From NCBI GenBank assembly GCA_965267355.1, contig OZ253956.1:868001-932000 (forward strand): 64,000 nt of DNA, read 5' to 3'. Position numbers and translations under genes: made by a program. The notes below the pieces were generated by a model, which was given only the letters and a program-made list of their open reading frames with translations, was not told where the DNA came from and searched no databases. This document shows positions 35,184-43,579 of the stretch, piece after piece. Numbering within the stretch: position 1 is the first letter of the stretch; every line of letters begins with the position of its first letter. This DNA comes from GCA-002793235 sp965267355. GTDB lineage: Bacteria; Bacteroidota; Bacteroidia; Flavobacteriales_E; Vicingaceae.

Positions 35184-35227
35184 AAAGTTACATTCAGAAA
35201 ACATTTAGTTAACATTCTCTTAACATT
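35184..35227. promoter_or_regulatory. Four-copy 11-bp ACATT array (Pho-box-like) in the MORN gene promoter
   Basis: Four consecutive 11-mers end in ACATT: AAAGTTACATT, CAGAAAACATT, TAGTTAACATT and CTCTTAACATT. The CAT triplets begin at 35191, 35202, 35213 and 35224, an exact 11-bp step. On the coding strand of the MORN gene this reads AATGTTAA-type, opposite in orientation to the other arrays. It overlaps the -33 region. Confidence 0.7.
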
Positions 35228-35254
35228 GAATGTAAACAAAAATTGTTTTGACAA

Positions 35255-35279
35255 CAAAAAACCCTGTAAAAACAGGGTT
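35255..35279 (-). terminator. Terminator of the small CarboxypepD_reg gene
   Basis: AACCCTGT-AAAA-ACAGGGTT gives an 8-bp stem and 4-base loop, followed on the minus strand by a T-run. It begins 28 bases past the stop at 35307. Confidence 0.85.
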
Positions 35280-35306
35280 CAGATTGGCAGTATAAAAAAG
35301 TAATTA

Positions 35307-35630
35307 TTATCTGTCGCTCATTTCAACAACAATACTATTGGTATTGTTGGTGTTAATTTGAACGGCTTTATTTTCATAAGCAATCATATCAAAAGAAACC
35401 GTGTGGGCTCCCTCTAAAACATTTTCTAATGTAAAGTTGCCGTCAAAATCAGTAAAAACATTTGTTGGTTCGCCATCAACAAAAACCTGAACACCTGTTA
35501 ACCCTTCGTGATTATCAGTAACCTTGCCAGTAATAGTAAACATTTTTAGCTTTTCGTTTTTATTTCCATCATTTGCGGTAACAGAAAAGCTAATAGCTGC
35601 TAAGATTAATATGGATAAAATCTTTTTCAT
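35307..35630 (-). CDS. Small secreted CarboxypepD_reg-like protein
   Basis: From ATG 35630, the product has 107 residues: a signal peptide (MKKILSILILAAISFSVTA) and one carboxypeptidase-regulatory-like beta-sandwich (FTITGKVTDNHEGLTGVQVF, TDFDGNFTLENV). This domain normally forms the N-terminal extension of SusC-like TonB receptors; here it stands alone. Upstream, two TGTTAA repeats at 11-bp spacing suggest it belongs to the same putative phosphate-responsive set. It has its own terminator. Function is unknown. A truncated receptor is unlikely, as no plug or barrel remnant follows. Confidence 0.78.
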   Translation of the reverse strand: MKKILSILILAAISFSVTANDGNKNEKLKMFTITGKVTDNHEGLTGVQVFVDGEPTNVFTDFDGNFTLENVLEGAHTVSFDMIAYENKAVQINTNNTNSIVVEMSDR

Positions 35631-35687
35631 TCTGGTGCAAAAGAACAACAAAAAGAACTAAGAAAAATGTATTTATTTTTACTTATT

Positions 35688-35704
35688 TGTTAACCTTATG
35701 TTAA
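35688..35704. promoter_or_regulatory. Pho-box-like pair upstream of the small CarboxypepD_reg gene
   Basis: TGTTAA occurs at 35688 and again at 35699, an exact 11-bp step; on the gene's coding strand this reads TTAACA-N5-TTAACA, an ideal PhoP-box pair. It lies 58-74 bases upstream of the ATG. A TACATTTT at 35664-35671 (minus strand) is a possible -7 element. Confidence 0.55.
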
Positions 35705-35727
35705 GGAGTTTAAGAAAAGATTAAGAA

Positions 35728-37455
35728 CTAATCGTTTTCATTTTCTTCATCAAAATCATCAAAATCAGAAGCAAGACCCTCGGAAACATTAATAATGTGG
35801 TCTCCTACTTTCTCTAGGGAATTGAACAAATTACTATATACTGTAGCGCTTTTAAAATTATACTCGCCTTGCTCTACGCTTTTAAAATGACCTTTTCTTA
35901 ATTTTTTTCTAAAAGCATTTATTCTTAGCTCAATTTCTTTAGCATCTGCAAGTGAAACCTGGTTATAATCTTTATCTAAATTTTTGATCATGTTGGTTTG
36001 AGCTTCCTCAACAATACCGAACAACTTTAACAGGTTTACTCTCTGCTCAGGGGTAAACCATATTTTTTCCTTAACCTTTCTTTCAATAGTTTTAGACATC
36101 TGATAATAAATATCGCCTATACGCTCTAAGTCACCAACTATACTAAGCATACCACGGATTTGAATAGAACTGCTATCGCTTATTTCACCTTCCGATACTT
36201 TTGCTAAATAATTTGCCACTTCTGCTTCAATTCTGTCCGTAATTTCTTCATGGCTACGAACTTTTTCAAATAGTTCTGATGCTTTTTTCTTATCCGTTTC
36301 GGTTAATAGTTTTTTAACATTGCTGCCCATTCTTACTGTTAGCTTACCAAAACGAGAAACTTCTTTTTTAGCCTCAAGTAAAGCAATTTCCGGAGTACTT
36401 ATAATCCCAGAACTAATATATGCCAACTGATGTGTTTCTTCTTCTCCTTTAGAAGGAATTATGCGAACTACTATTTTTGCAATATAGTTTACAAACCATA
36501 TCAACAAGAAGCTATTAGTGATATTAAACAGTGTGTGGAATAATGACAGTTGCATTTCAATAGCGCCTTCACTAAAATCAGGTTTAATAGACCTTAACAT
36601 CTCTTGAAAAGGAACCCAGGCTGATTCAACAAGAGATAGAAATGGCTGGAAAAGTATAACGACCCATATCACACCAAAAACATTAAATATAAAATGGGCT
36701 ACCGCTGCTCTTTTTGCATGTATGTTAGCTACTAATGCCGCGATGTTAGCTGTTATAGTTGTTCCTATATTCTCGCCTAAAACAATTGCCGCTGCAACAT
36801 CTAATGTTATTACACCCTGATTACATAAAACCAATGTAATAGCCATTGCAGCACTAGATGATTGAACAACAACTGTTAATATCGTTCCTATCGCAATAAA
36901 AATAATGGTTGAAAGAAAGCCCATATTAGCGTACTCAGAGATAAACGCAACAGCATTCGGATCACTTTTTAAATCAGGTACAGCGTGTTTAAGTTCATCA
37001 AGCCCCATAAAAAGCAAGGCAAAACCAATAATAAACTCACCCCAAGATTTTAGTTTATTTTTATTTAAAAATATTAAAGGAAAGCCTATAGCTAGTATAG
37101 GAAGCGCAAAATGTGAAATCTTAAATCCAAAACCAAACAAAGAAACCAACCACCCTGTAAGTGTAGTACCTATATTGGCCCCCATAATAACCCCAATGGA
37201 TTCGGTTAAGCTTAATAAACCAGCATTAACAAAACTAACTACCATTACAGTAGTTGCAGAAGAAGACTGTATTAAACATGTTATTAAAAAACCCGTACCC
37301 AGACCAAGAAAACGAGTAGATGTCATGGCTCCAAGGATTTTTCTTAAGCTACTCCCTGCAGCTTTTTGAATACCTTCGCTCATTATCTTCATTCCAAAAA
37401 TGAAGAACCCCAAAGCCCCAATTAAACGAAGCACATCTATTAAGCCAAAACTCAT
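35728..37455 (-). CDS. Na/Pi cotransporter family protein with PhoU-like C-terminal domain
   Basis: The 575-residue protein has two inverted Na/Pi-cotransporter (NptA/PNaS) repeats of membrane helices. The QSS motifs (LIQSSSATTVMVVSF and VVQSSSAAMAITLV) mark the substrate pores, each followed by GANIGTTLTGW or GENIGTTITAN. After about residue 340, a soluble helical region resembles PhoU (IRGMLSIVGDLERIGDIYYQ; NSLEKVGDHIINVSEGL). It imports phosphate driven by Na+, or acts as a regulated phosphate transporter. It carries a perfect -7 element and an upstream 11-bp repeat pair, which supports phosphate control. Confidence 0.92.
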   Translation of the reverse strand: MSFGLIDVLRLIGALGFFIFGMKIMSEGIQKAAGSSLRKILGAMTSTRFLGLGTGFLITCLIQSSSATTVMVVSFVNAGLLSLTESIGVIMGANIGTTLTGWLVSLFGFGFKISHFALPILAIGFPLIFLNKNKLKSWGEFIIGFALLFMGLDELKHAVPDLKSDPNAVAFISEYANMGFLSTIIFIAIGTILTVVVQSSSAAMAITLVLCNQGVITLDVAAAIVLGENIGTTITANIAALVANIHAKRAAVAHFIFNVFGVIWVVILFQPFLSLVESAWVPFQEMLRSIKPDFSEGAIEMQLSLFHTLFNITNSFLLIWFVNYIAKIVVRIIPSKGEEETHQLAYISSGIISTPEIALLEAKKEVSRFGKLTVRMGSNVKKLLTETDKKKASELFEKVRSHEEITDRIEAEVANYLAKVSEGEISDSSSIQIRGMLSIVGDLERIGDIYYQMSKTIERKVKEKIWFTPEQRVNLLKLFGIVEEAQTNMIKNLDKDYNQVSLADAKEIELRINAFRKKLRKGHFKSVEQGEYNFKSATVYSNLFNSLEKVGDHIINVSEGLASDFDDFDEENEND

Positions 37456-37478
37456 ACTTGATGCTTTTAAAAGCCTTA

Positions 37479-37486
37479 CAAATGTA
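37479..37486 (-). promoter_or_regulatory. -7 promoter element (TACATTTG) of the Na/Pi cotransporter gene
   Basis: A perfect TAnnTTTG lies on the minus strand, 23 bases before the ATG. The 11-bp repeat pair begins 30 bases further upstream, a typical activator position. Confidence 0.65.
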
Positions 37487-37516
37487 TTTCCATTAATTTT
37501 TCTATGAAAGTTTTCG

Positions 37517-37533
37517 TGTTAATTAATTGTTAT
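37517..37533. promoter_or_regulatory. Pho-box-like pair upstream of the Na/Pi cotransporter gene
   Basis: TGTTAA at 37517 and TGTTAT at 37528 are spaced 11 bp; the coding-strand reading is TTAACA-like. Other AT-rich repeats nearby reduce the specificity of this instance. Confidence 0.45.
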
Positions 37534-37601
37534 TAATATGCCTAAGACAAGCCTTTTTGTTCGTTGTTTTATGACTACTTTCTCTTTTTGTTCATCTTTT
37601 T

Positions 37602-37609
37602 TATATTTG
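37602..37609 (+). promoter_or_regulatory. -7 promoter element (TATATTTG) of the VOC gene
   Basis: A perfect TAnnTTTG stands only four bases before the ATG at 37614, so the mRNA is probably leaderless. A TTTG lies upstream but at shorter than normal spacing. Confidence 0.5.
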
Positions 37610-37613
37610 TAGT

Positions 37614-38042
37614 ATGAACCACAACATAGTTTCCTGGATACAAATACCTTCAAAAAATTTAACTCGTGCTGCTAAGTTTTACGAAGATGTATTTGATGCT
37701 ACGTTTTTCTTTGAAGAATTAAATGGGATTCCTCATGCTATTTTTAAAGAAGGAGAAACAGGAGAAAAATTGATGAATGGAGCTATAATTGAAGTTGATT
37801 CTGATAAAGTGCTTGGCGTGGGTACAACTTTGTTTTTTGAGGCTACTGGTAATTTTGAAACCATTATGAAACTTATTGAAGAAAATGGAGGTAAAATAAT
37901 TACTCCTAAAACATTAATCACACAAAAAGAGTCTGACAATGAGTTTATTATACCCAACACCTACATTGATAATAAACCTGGGTATTATGCTCATTTTATA
38001 GATTCTGAAGGAAATAAAATGGGACTTTACGGAACTAACTAA
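37614..38042 (+). CDS. VOC/glyoxalase-fold protein
   Basis: The 142-residue protein has the paired beta-alpha-beta-beta-beta modules of the vicinal oxygen chelate fold. The N-terminal text is WIQIPSKNLTRAAKFYEDVF; the C-terminal module has YYAHFIDSEGNKMGLY. These resemble the bleomycin-resistance/dioxygenase-like members common in Bacteroidota. Metal ligands of glyoxalase I are not clearly complete, so enzymatic function is uncertain. It is divergent from the Na/Pi transporter gene, and its end overlaps the rnc stop by eight bases. Its promoter appears to give a nearly leaderless transcript. Confidence 0.8.
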   Translation: MNHNIVSWIQIPSKNLTRAAKFYEDVFDATFFFEELNGIPHAIFKEGETGEKLMNGAIIEVDSDKVLGVGTTLFFEATGNFETIMKLIEENGGKIITPKTLITQKESDNEFIIPNTYIDNKPGYYAHFIDSEGNKMGLYGTN

Positions 38043-38733
38043 TGGTTTTATAAAACTCTTCTGAAGCTATTTGCTCCGCTTTCTTCTTTGATTTTGCTTG
38101 CCCTTCACCTTTTATTTCTCCATTAATTATCAACTTAGCAGTATAAATTTTTTCATTGTCCTCTTCCGTTTCTGTTAAATCAAAATCAAAGTCTATTTTT
38201 TGCTTTTGGCACCACTCAATTGCTCTACTTTTAAAATCAGTTTCTGTATTAATAATGGTGTCTATATCTAAATAGTGGGTTAATAGTTTTTCTTCCACAA
38301 ACTGTTGGGCAAACACATATCCTTTATCAACATAAATTGCTCCTATTAGAGCCTCCAGAGCGTCACCATAAAGAGACTTAGATTCTTTATCGAGTTTAGA
38401 GTTAATTAACTCTTTTAAGCCTATTGTAATTCCAAGCCTGTTTAAACTTTGTCTACTAACAATCCTAGAGCGCAATTGGGTTAAATAGCCTTCATCTTTA
38501 AACGGAAACTTATTAAACAAGTAATGTGATACAATGCTATCTAAAATAGCATCACCTAAAAACTCAAGCCTTTCGTTGCTTTCAAAAGGTTTAAGCTCAT
38601 GTTCTTTAATAACCGACTTGTGTAAAAAAGCCTGTTCATAAAGCGAAATTTGTTTGGGATAAAACCCCATTATTCGCTCTAAAACAATAGAGAGTTCATT
38701 TTTTTTTCTGAAAACTCTTTTAAGTAGGGTCAA
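38035..38733 (-). CDS. rnc: Ribonuclease III
   Basis: This 232-residue double-strand RNA endonuclease processes rRNA precursors. The signature ERLEFLGDAILD, with catalytic acidic residues, and the second acidic site GDALEALIGAIYVD are both present. The C-terminal dsRNA-binding domain shows GEGQAKSKKKAEQIASEEF. The start is a TTG directly after the fabF TAA (TAATTG). The next in-frame ATG, 21 codons in, would cut the conserved N-terminal helix. It is the third gene of an acpP-fabF-rnc unit, a common bacterial arrangement. It converges with the VOC gene with an 8-base overlap. Confidence 0.95.
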   Translation of the reverse strand: MTLLKRVFRKKNELSIVLERIMGFYPKQISLYEQAFLHKSVIKEHELKPFESNERLEFLGDAILDSIVSHYLFNKFPFKDEGYLTQLRSRIVSRQSLNRLGITIGLKELINSKLDKESKSLYGDALEALIGAIYVDKGYVFAQQFVEEKLLTHYLDIDTIINTETDFKSRAIEWCQKQKIDFDFDLTETEEDNEKIYTAKLIINGEIKGEGQAKSKKKAEQIASEEFYKTIS

Positions 38734-39987
38734 TTACTGTTTAAATTTTTTAAAAATAACTGAGGCATTATGTCCACCAAAACCAAAAGTGTTGCTTAAT
38801 GCCGCCCTTACTTCCCTTTCCTGTGCTTTATTAAAGGTAAAGTTAAGCCCCGGATCAAAAGCCTCATCATCCGTAAAATGGTTGATGGTTGGAGGAACAA
38901 TATTTTCCTTTACTGCCATAATGGTTGCCATTGCTTCTAAGGCTCCTGCGGCACCCAATAAATGGCCAGTCATTGATTTAGTAGAACTGATATTTAAGTT
39001 ATAAGCATGATCTCCAAAAACATTAACAATTGCCTGGCTCTCAGCTATATCCCCAAGTGGGGTAGAAGTACCATGAACATTGATATAATCAATGTCTTCA
39101 GGGGTCATTCCTGCATCACTTAGTGCATTTTTCATCACGTTTGTAGCCCCCAAACCTTCTGGATGCGGAGCTGTCATGTGATGTGCATCAGCAGAAAGAC
39201 CTCCTCCTACCATTTCGGCATAAATAGTCGCTCCCCTGGCTACTGCATGATCGTAGTCTTCTAAAATAATTGAAGCACCTCCTTCTCCCATCACAAAACC
39301 ATCCCTATCTTTATCAAAGGGCCTTGAGGCTGTTTCTGGAGAATCATTTCTTGTAGAAAGAGCATGCATTGCATTAAAACCACCTATTCCAGCTTCATAA
39401 ACAGATGCTTCAGAACCACCTGAAACAACAACATCTGCTTTACCCATACGAATATAGTTGAATGCATCAATTAAAGCATTAGTAGATGATGCACAAGCAG
39501 AAACCGTTGTAAAGTTTGGCCCTCTAAAACCATACTCCATAGATATAAGTCCTGAAGCAATGTCTGCAATCATCTTAGGAATAAAGAATGGATTAAACCT
39601 TGGTGTTCCTTCACCTTGTGCAAAATTGGTTACCTCATCCTGAAAGGTTTTTAAACCTCCAATACCTGAACCCCAAATAACACCCACTCTGTCTTTATCA
39701 ACACTTTCTAAATCTATATTAGAATTAGCCACCGCTTCTTTAGCAGCAATCAATGCAAATTGTGTATAAGTATCTATTTTTCTTGCTTCCTTTCTATCAA
39801 AATAATCCATTACATCGTAATCTTTTACTTCGCAAGCAAATTTGGTTTTAAAGTTTGAAGCATCAAACCTTTTTATAGGTGCACAACCACTAACACCGGC
39901 TTTTAGATTGCTCCATGATTCTTGAAAGTTTTTTCCCAATGGGGTAATGGCACCGATACCTGTAACTACAACTCTTCTTAATTCCAT
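38734..39987 (-). CDS. fabF: Beta-ketoacyl-ACP synthase II
   Basis: The 417-residue condensing enzyme elongates acyl chains on ACP in type II fatty acid synthesis. The catalytic Cys lies in TVSACASSTNAL, and the two His are in YINVHGTSTPLGD and KSMTGHLLGAAGALE. The N terminus VVTGIGAITPLG and the C-terminal NTFGFGGHNASVIF are standard. It starts 82 bases after the acpP stop on the same strand and is immediately followed by rnc. Paralogous polyketide-type functions are unlikely given this synteny. Confidence 0.96.
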   Translation of the reverse strand: MELRRVVVTGIGAITPLGKNFQESWSNLKAGVSGCAPIKRFDASNFKTKFACEVKDYDVMDYFDRKEARKIDTYTQFALIAAKEAVANSNIDLESVDKDRVGVIWGSGIGGLKTFQDEVTNFAQGEGTPRFNPFFIPKMIADIASGLISMEYGFRGPNFTTVSACASSTNALIDAFNYIRMGKADVVVSGGSEASVYEAGIGGFNAMHALSTRNDSPETASRPFDKDRDGFVMGEGGASIILEDYDHAVARGATIYAEMVGGGLSADAHHMTAPHPEGLGATNVMKNALSDAGMTPEDIDYINVHGTSTPLGDIAESQAIVNVFGDHAYNLNISSTKSMTGHLLGAAGALEAMATIMAVKENIVPPTINHFTDDEAFDPGLNFTFNKAQEREVRAALSNTFGFGGHNASVIFKKFKQ

Positions 39988-40069
39988 ATAGTAATTAATT
40001 TATGTTGATAAAGAAATAGCCTTGAAAGTAAATTCAAAGCTATTCCAAAATAAGTTTTATAAACGCGTA

Positions 40070-40306
40070 TTATTTTGCGTTATCTTCAATATACTTTATA
40101 GCATCTCCAACTGTAGCAATTTTTTCTGCTTGATCGTCTGGGATTGCGATATTGAATTCTTTTTCAAATTCCATGATTAATTCAACTGTATCTAAAGAAT
40201 CTGCTCCTAAATCATTAGTAAAGCTTGCTTCATTAGTTACTTCGCTCTCGTCAACTCCTAATTTGTCAACGATGATAGCTTGTACTCTTCCTGTAATATC
40301 TGACAT
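40070..40306 (-). CDS. acpP: Acyl carrier protein
   Basis: The 78-residue acidic four-helix protein carries the phosphopantetheine attachment Ser37 in the motif GADSLDTVELIM. It shuttles growing acyl chains between enzymes of fatty acid synthesis. Length and charge match primary-metabolism ACPs. It is first in the acpP-fabF-rnc unit and has a 71-base upstream gap from the nitroreductase gene on the same strand, enough for a separate promoter. Confidence 0.97.
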   Translation of the reverse strand: MSDITGRVQAIIVDKLGVDESEVTNEASFTNDLGADSLDTVELIMEFEKEFNIAIPDDQAEKIATVGDAIKYIEDNAK

Positions 40307-40377
40307 GATATAATTTTTTTATTGTTTACAAGGTGCAAAGAAAATTATTTATAACTATATAATCAAATAATTTTCGA

Positions 40378-41040
40378 TTATTTATAATGTATCATTATTT
40401 GATCTAATTCTTTTCTTTCAATATCAGGAACCTCTGCATCATTAGCAGGGTAGCCAACGGGCATTAGCAAAAACGCTCTTTCATTGTCTGGTCTGCCCAA
40501 CACTTTCGATAAAAAATTCATTGGGCTGGGGGTGTGGGTGAGTGTGCACAACCCTGCATTGTGAATGGCGGCTATTAACATTCCACTGGCAATACCAACC
40601 GATTCGTTTACATAATAATTGTTGCGTTTTTCGCCATCAATCATTTCGTAAGCTCTTTTAAAAACTACTATTATGTATGGGGCAATATCAATAAAAGGCT
40701 TCTCCCAGTTGGTTCCGAAAGGCTCCAAATCTTCTAGCCACCTTTCGCTCATTCTGCCATCATAATTTATTTTTTCTTCTGCTTCAGCAGCTTCTCTAAT
40801 TTTCGATTTTAGTTCAGTGTTTGAAATCACACAGAATGTCCACGGCTGCTTGTGTGCCCCAGAAGGTGCTGTTGATGCTGTTTTTATGATGTTTTCTATA
40901 ACTTTAATGTCAACAGGTTTGTCAGAAAACTCTCTGATGCTCCTTCTTTTATCCATTAATTGATAATGCTCCTCACTCCTTACTATTTGCTCTTCTGATG
41001 TAAGTTCTTTGTGTGGGTATAGTATAAATTTTTGCTCCAT
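40378..41040 (-). CDS. Nitroreductase-family FMN oxidoreductase
   Basis: The 220-residue protein has the nitroreductase-fold FMN-binding signatures RRSIREFSDKPVD near the N terminus, TAPSGAHKQPWTFCVI and the C-terminal LMPVGYPANDAEVP. It resembles the iodotyrosine-deiodinase-like branch of the family by the AxSGxxxQPW segment and the EERxYNYYVNES-like region. The substrate is unknown. It is divergent from purN across a 41-base gap measured to purN's preferred ATG. No redox partner gene is near. Confidence 0.85.
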   Translation of the reverse strand: MEQKFILYPHKELTSEEQIVRSEEHYQLMDKRRSIREFSDKPVDIKVIENIIKTASTAPSGAHKQPWTFCVISNTELKSKIREAAEAEEKINYDGRMSERWLEDLEPFGTNWEKPFIDIAPYIIVVFKRAYEMIDGEKRNNYYVNESVGIASGMLIAAIHNAGLCTLTHTPSPMNFLSKVLGRPDNERAFLLMPVGYPANDAEVPDIERKELDQIMIHYK

Positions 41041-41081
41041 TAGTTTTGTTTAATTTTACGGCTCGTGAAGATAGTAAACTT

Positions 41082-41651
41082 ATGATAAGAATTGCAATTT
41101 TTGCTTCGGGAAGTGGCTCAAATGCCGAAAACATTGCTAATTATTTTAGCAAAAGTCAGGAAGTTGACATTTCTCTGTTCCTAACCAACAACCCCAATGC
41201 TTATGTGTTGGAAAGAGCAAAAAAACTGGGTATAAAATCAAGAGTGTTTAGCAAGGAGGAATTTTTAAAAACTGACGAAATTTTGCGTTTTTTGAACGAA
41301 AACAGCATTAATTTTGTTGTTTTGGCTGGTTTTTTGCTAAAAATACCCGAAAAATTGATAAAGGCGTTTCCTAACAAAATTATAAATATACACCCTGCCT
41401 TATTGCCAAAATTTGGAGGAAAAGGAATGTATGGCGACAATGTACATAAGGCTATTGTGGCTGCTGAAGAAATCGAAAGCGGTATTACCATACATTATGT
41501 GAATGAGAACTATGATGAAGGGAAAATTATTTTTCAAGCAAAATGTGAGGTACTGCCCACAGACACCTATAATGATGTTGCAAAAAAAATTCACGAATTA
41601 GAATACGAGCATTTTCCAAAGGTGATTGAAAATGTGGTTAACTCCTTATAG
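41082..41651 (+). CDS. purN: Phosphoribosylglycinamide formyltransferase
   Basis: The 189-residue enzyme transfers a formyl group from 10-formyl-THF to GAR in purine synthesis. The N-terminal IAIFASGSGSNAENI, the catalytic NIHPALLPKFGG (the His and the preceding Asn) and the GITIHYVNENYDEG block with the catalytic Asp are clear. I chose ATG 41082, as the extension upstream begins with a TTG and is not family-like. Purine pathway neighbours are not in the window. A weak 5-bp hairpin with a T-run at about 41694-41713 may end its transcript. Confidence 0.94.
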   Translation: MIRIAIFASGSGSNAENIANYFSKSQEVDISLFLTNNPNAYVLERAKKLGIKSRVFSKEEFLKTDEILRFLNENSINFVVLAGFLLKIPEKLIKAFPNKIINIHPALLPKFGGKGMYGDNVHKAIVAAEEIESGITIHYVNENYDEGKIIFQAKCEVLPTDTYNDVAKKIHELEYEHFPKVIENVVNSL

Positions 41652-41724
41652 CGTTTTAACTCTAATATTTCAATAAATTCTGTTATAATACTTTACCTCT
41701 GAAAGGTATTTTTATGTTTTTAGC

Positions 41725-41732
41725 TATATTTG
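41725..41732 (+). promoter_or_regulatory. -7 promoter element (TATATTTG) of the DUF6090 gene
   Basis: A perfect TAnnTTTG lies 43 bases before the ATG at 41776. No convincing -33 TTTG is seen. Confidence 0.45.
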
Positions 41733-41775
41733 GTTTAACAACAAGGTCTGCTTCATTATCAGAAACCGCTAACCA

Positions 41776-42546
41776 ATGATAAAATTCTTTAGAAAAATTC
41801 GAAAAAATTTACTTTCAGAAGGTAAAACTGGAAAATACTTTAAATACGCTATTGGTGAAATTGTGCTTGTAGTCATTGGAATTCTAATTGCAATTCAAAT
41901 TAACTCTTTTTATAATTCACAAGTTAATGCAAAAGAAAATAAACTCTTATTGAGTAGAATGTTAGAAGAGGTTAACCTAAATATGGAGCGCGTTGACTTT
42001 TTAGAATATGTTGAAATATCTGACCCCATTAGAACCCATATTCCAAACGCACTATCAGAGAAAAGACAAGATTCTATTATCACTCTTTTTAATCTTGGTA
42101 TTAATGAAGAACGAATAAAATATATTTTGGAGAAACAGATAGTAAATTTTAGCTCTCACAATATGTATACTTCAGTCTTTGAAGAAATGCAAAATACCGG
42201 AAAACTCTATAATATAGGTTCAGATACTCTCATTACTGAAATAACGAAATATTATAATTTTATTGATGCTCAAGATGTATATCATACTAAAAGTTTAGAT
42301 CAGGTTATGGAAGATTGGCGAGAGTGCAAATACGGATGGCACTCTTTTGAAAATGATTATGAATTAAATCCAGAAGAAGCAATCAAAAAGCATGCCTGGC
42401 TTAAAGATAAGGATTCAAAAAACTATAGAGATATACATATGTATATAATGAAAGGAAATAATGTAACTAAAGCCAATAGGAAAAGGCTACAGGATATAAA
42501 GGATAAATCTCTAAACCTTATTAATTTAATAAAAAGTGAATTATAA
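41776..42546 (+). CDS. DUF6090 family membrane protein
   Basis: The 256-residue protein has the conserved N terminus of this Bacteroidota family (MIKFFRKIRKNLLSEGKTGK, then YAIGEIVLVVIGILIAIQIN), which contains one membrane helix near residues 27-46. The rest is an alpha-helical periplasmic domain with no catalytic motif I can identify. Such genes are often present in many copies per Bacteroidota genome and appear as solo genes. The flanks here are intergenic on both sides, so it is monocistronic. Function is unknown. Confidence 0.85.
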   Translation: MIKFFRKIRKNLLSEGKTGKYFKYAIGEIVLVVIGILIAIQINSFYNSQVNAKENKLLLSRMLEEVNLNMERVDFLEYVEISDPIRTHIPNALSEKRQDSIITLFNLGINEERIKYILEKQIVNFSSHNMYTSVFEEMQNTGKLYNIGSDTLITEITKYYNFIDAQDVYHTKSLDQVMEDWRECKYGWHSFENDYELNPEEAIKKHAWLKDKDSKNYRDIHMYIMKGNNVTKANRKRLQDIKDKSLNLINLIKSEL

Positions 42547-42635
42547 AAATAACATTAGCGAACAAACCTGTATAGCTCATTACTTCTGATTATCCGCAAC
42601 AAGCAAGACATAAAGCCGTTACTCGATTAGTGATT

Positions 42636-43577
42636 TCAACACTCTTTTAATATTTTTTCTGCCAAAAAAGAAGATAATTTAAGGTAAGATTCTTTGCTCC
42701 AACCAGCAACATGTGGGCTTAAGATTACATTGTTTGCTTTAATTAAATAATTAAAGTCTTCTGGTAATTTGTTGGTGTCTATTTTTTCAAAAGATTTGTT
42801 TTCGTATTCTAACACATCTAAACAAGCTCCAAGTATTGTTTTGTTTTTTAGTGCTTTAACTAATGCGGCTAATGAAACATTATTGCCTCTAGCAGTATTT
42901 ATTAAATAAATTGCTTTTTTAAATTGTTTAATAAACTCATCATCAACATAATGGTAAGTTTCTTCTGATAGGGGTAAATGGACGCTTAACACATCTGTTT
43001 TTTCAAAAAGCTCTTCTGGTTCTACTTCTTTTACCTGTTGAGTGCCAAAACCTTTTTTGTACTTGTCGTAAGCTAAAACAGTGCAATTAAATCCTAACAG
43101 TTTTTGGGCAAAAGCACTACCCATATTGCCAAAACCGATAATGCCAATCGTTTTGCCTGAAAGCTCTAATCCTCTGTTTCCTTCTCTATCCCAAATTCCT
43201 TTTCTTACTTCTTCGTCTCCTTTTTTTAATTGGTTAAACAACATCAGCAACATACCTATTGCGTGTTCTCCTACAGCATCTTTATTTCCTTCTGGTGAGT
43301 TAAAAACCTTAACACTTTTTTGTTTAGCGTAATTAACATCAATATTTTCTAATCCTGCTCCTGAACGAGCAATAAATTTTAGGTTGGTAGCTCGGTCTAA
43401 AAAGTGCTGGTCTATGGTAAATCGGCTTCTGATAATCACACCAAAATAGTCGGCTATTTTAGCTTCTATTTCTTCTTTGGTAGAAACATAGTCGTGTTTG
43501 CAAACAAAATTGTTTGTAGTTAACTTTTCTTCTAAAATAGGGTGGACAGTATCTAAAAAAAGAATTTTTTTAGCCAT
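42636..43577 (-). CDS. D-2-hydroxyacid dehydrogenase (SerA/GyaR-like)
   Basis: The 313-residue NAD-dependent dehydrogenase has the Rossmann motif IGIIGFGNMGSAFAQ. The catalytic Arg is in YLINTARGNNVS, the Glu in LDVLEYE, and the His in LSPHVAGWSKES. It lacks the ACT domain of long SerA forms. The substrate could be 3-phosphoglycerate or another 2-hydroxyacid; serC is not adjacent. It starts two bases before the mgtE stop on the same strand, so the two are probably co-transcribed. Confidence 0.85.
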   Translation of the reverse strand: MAKKILFLDTVHPILEEKLTTNNFVCKHDYVSTKEEIEAKIADYFGVIIRSRFTIDQHFLDRATNLKFIARSGAGLENIDVNYAKQKSVKVFNSPEGNKDAVGEHAIGMLLMLFNQLKKGDEEVRKGIWDREGNRGLELSGKTIGIIGFGNMGSAFAQKLLGFNCTVLAYDKYKKGFGTQQVKEVEPEELFEKTDVLSVHLPLSEETYHYVDDEFIKQFKKAIYLINTARGNNVSLAALVKALKNKTILGACLDVLEYENKSFEKIDTNKLPEDFNYLIKANNVILSPHVAGWSKESYLKLSSFLAEKILKEC

Positions 43578-43579
43578 GG

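Noticed and set aside
35307..35630. Possible truncated TonB receptor (pseudogene)
   Set aside because: It has its own signal peptide, stop, terminator and promoter motif, and no plug or barrel remnants follow; it looks like an intact small protein.
41694..41713. Hairpin TACCT/AGGTA with T-run after purN
   Set aside because: The stem is only five pairs and AT-rich at the ends; too weak to call as a terminator, though noted in the purN entry.
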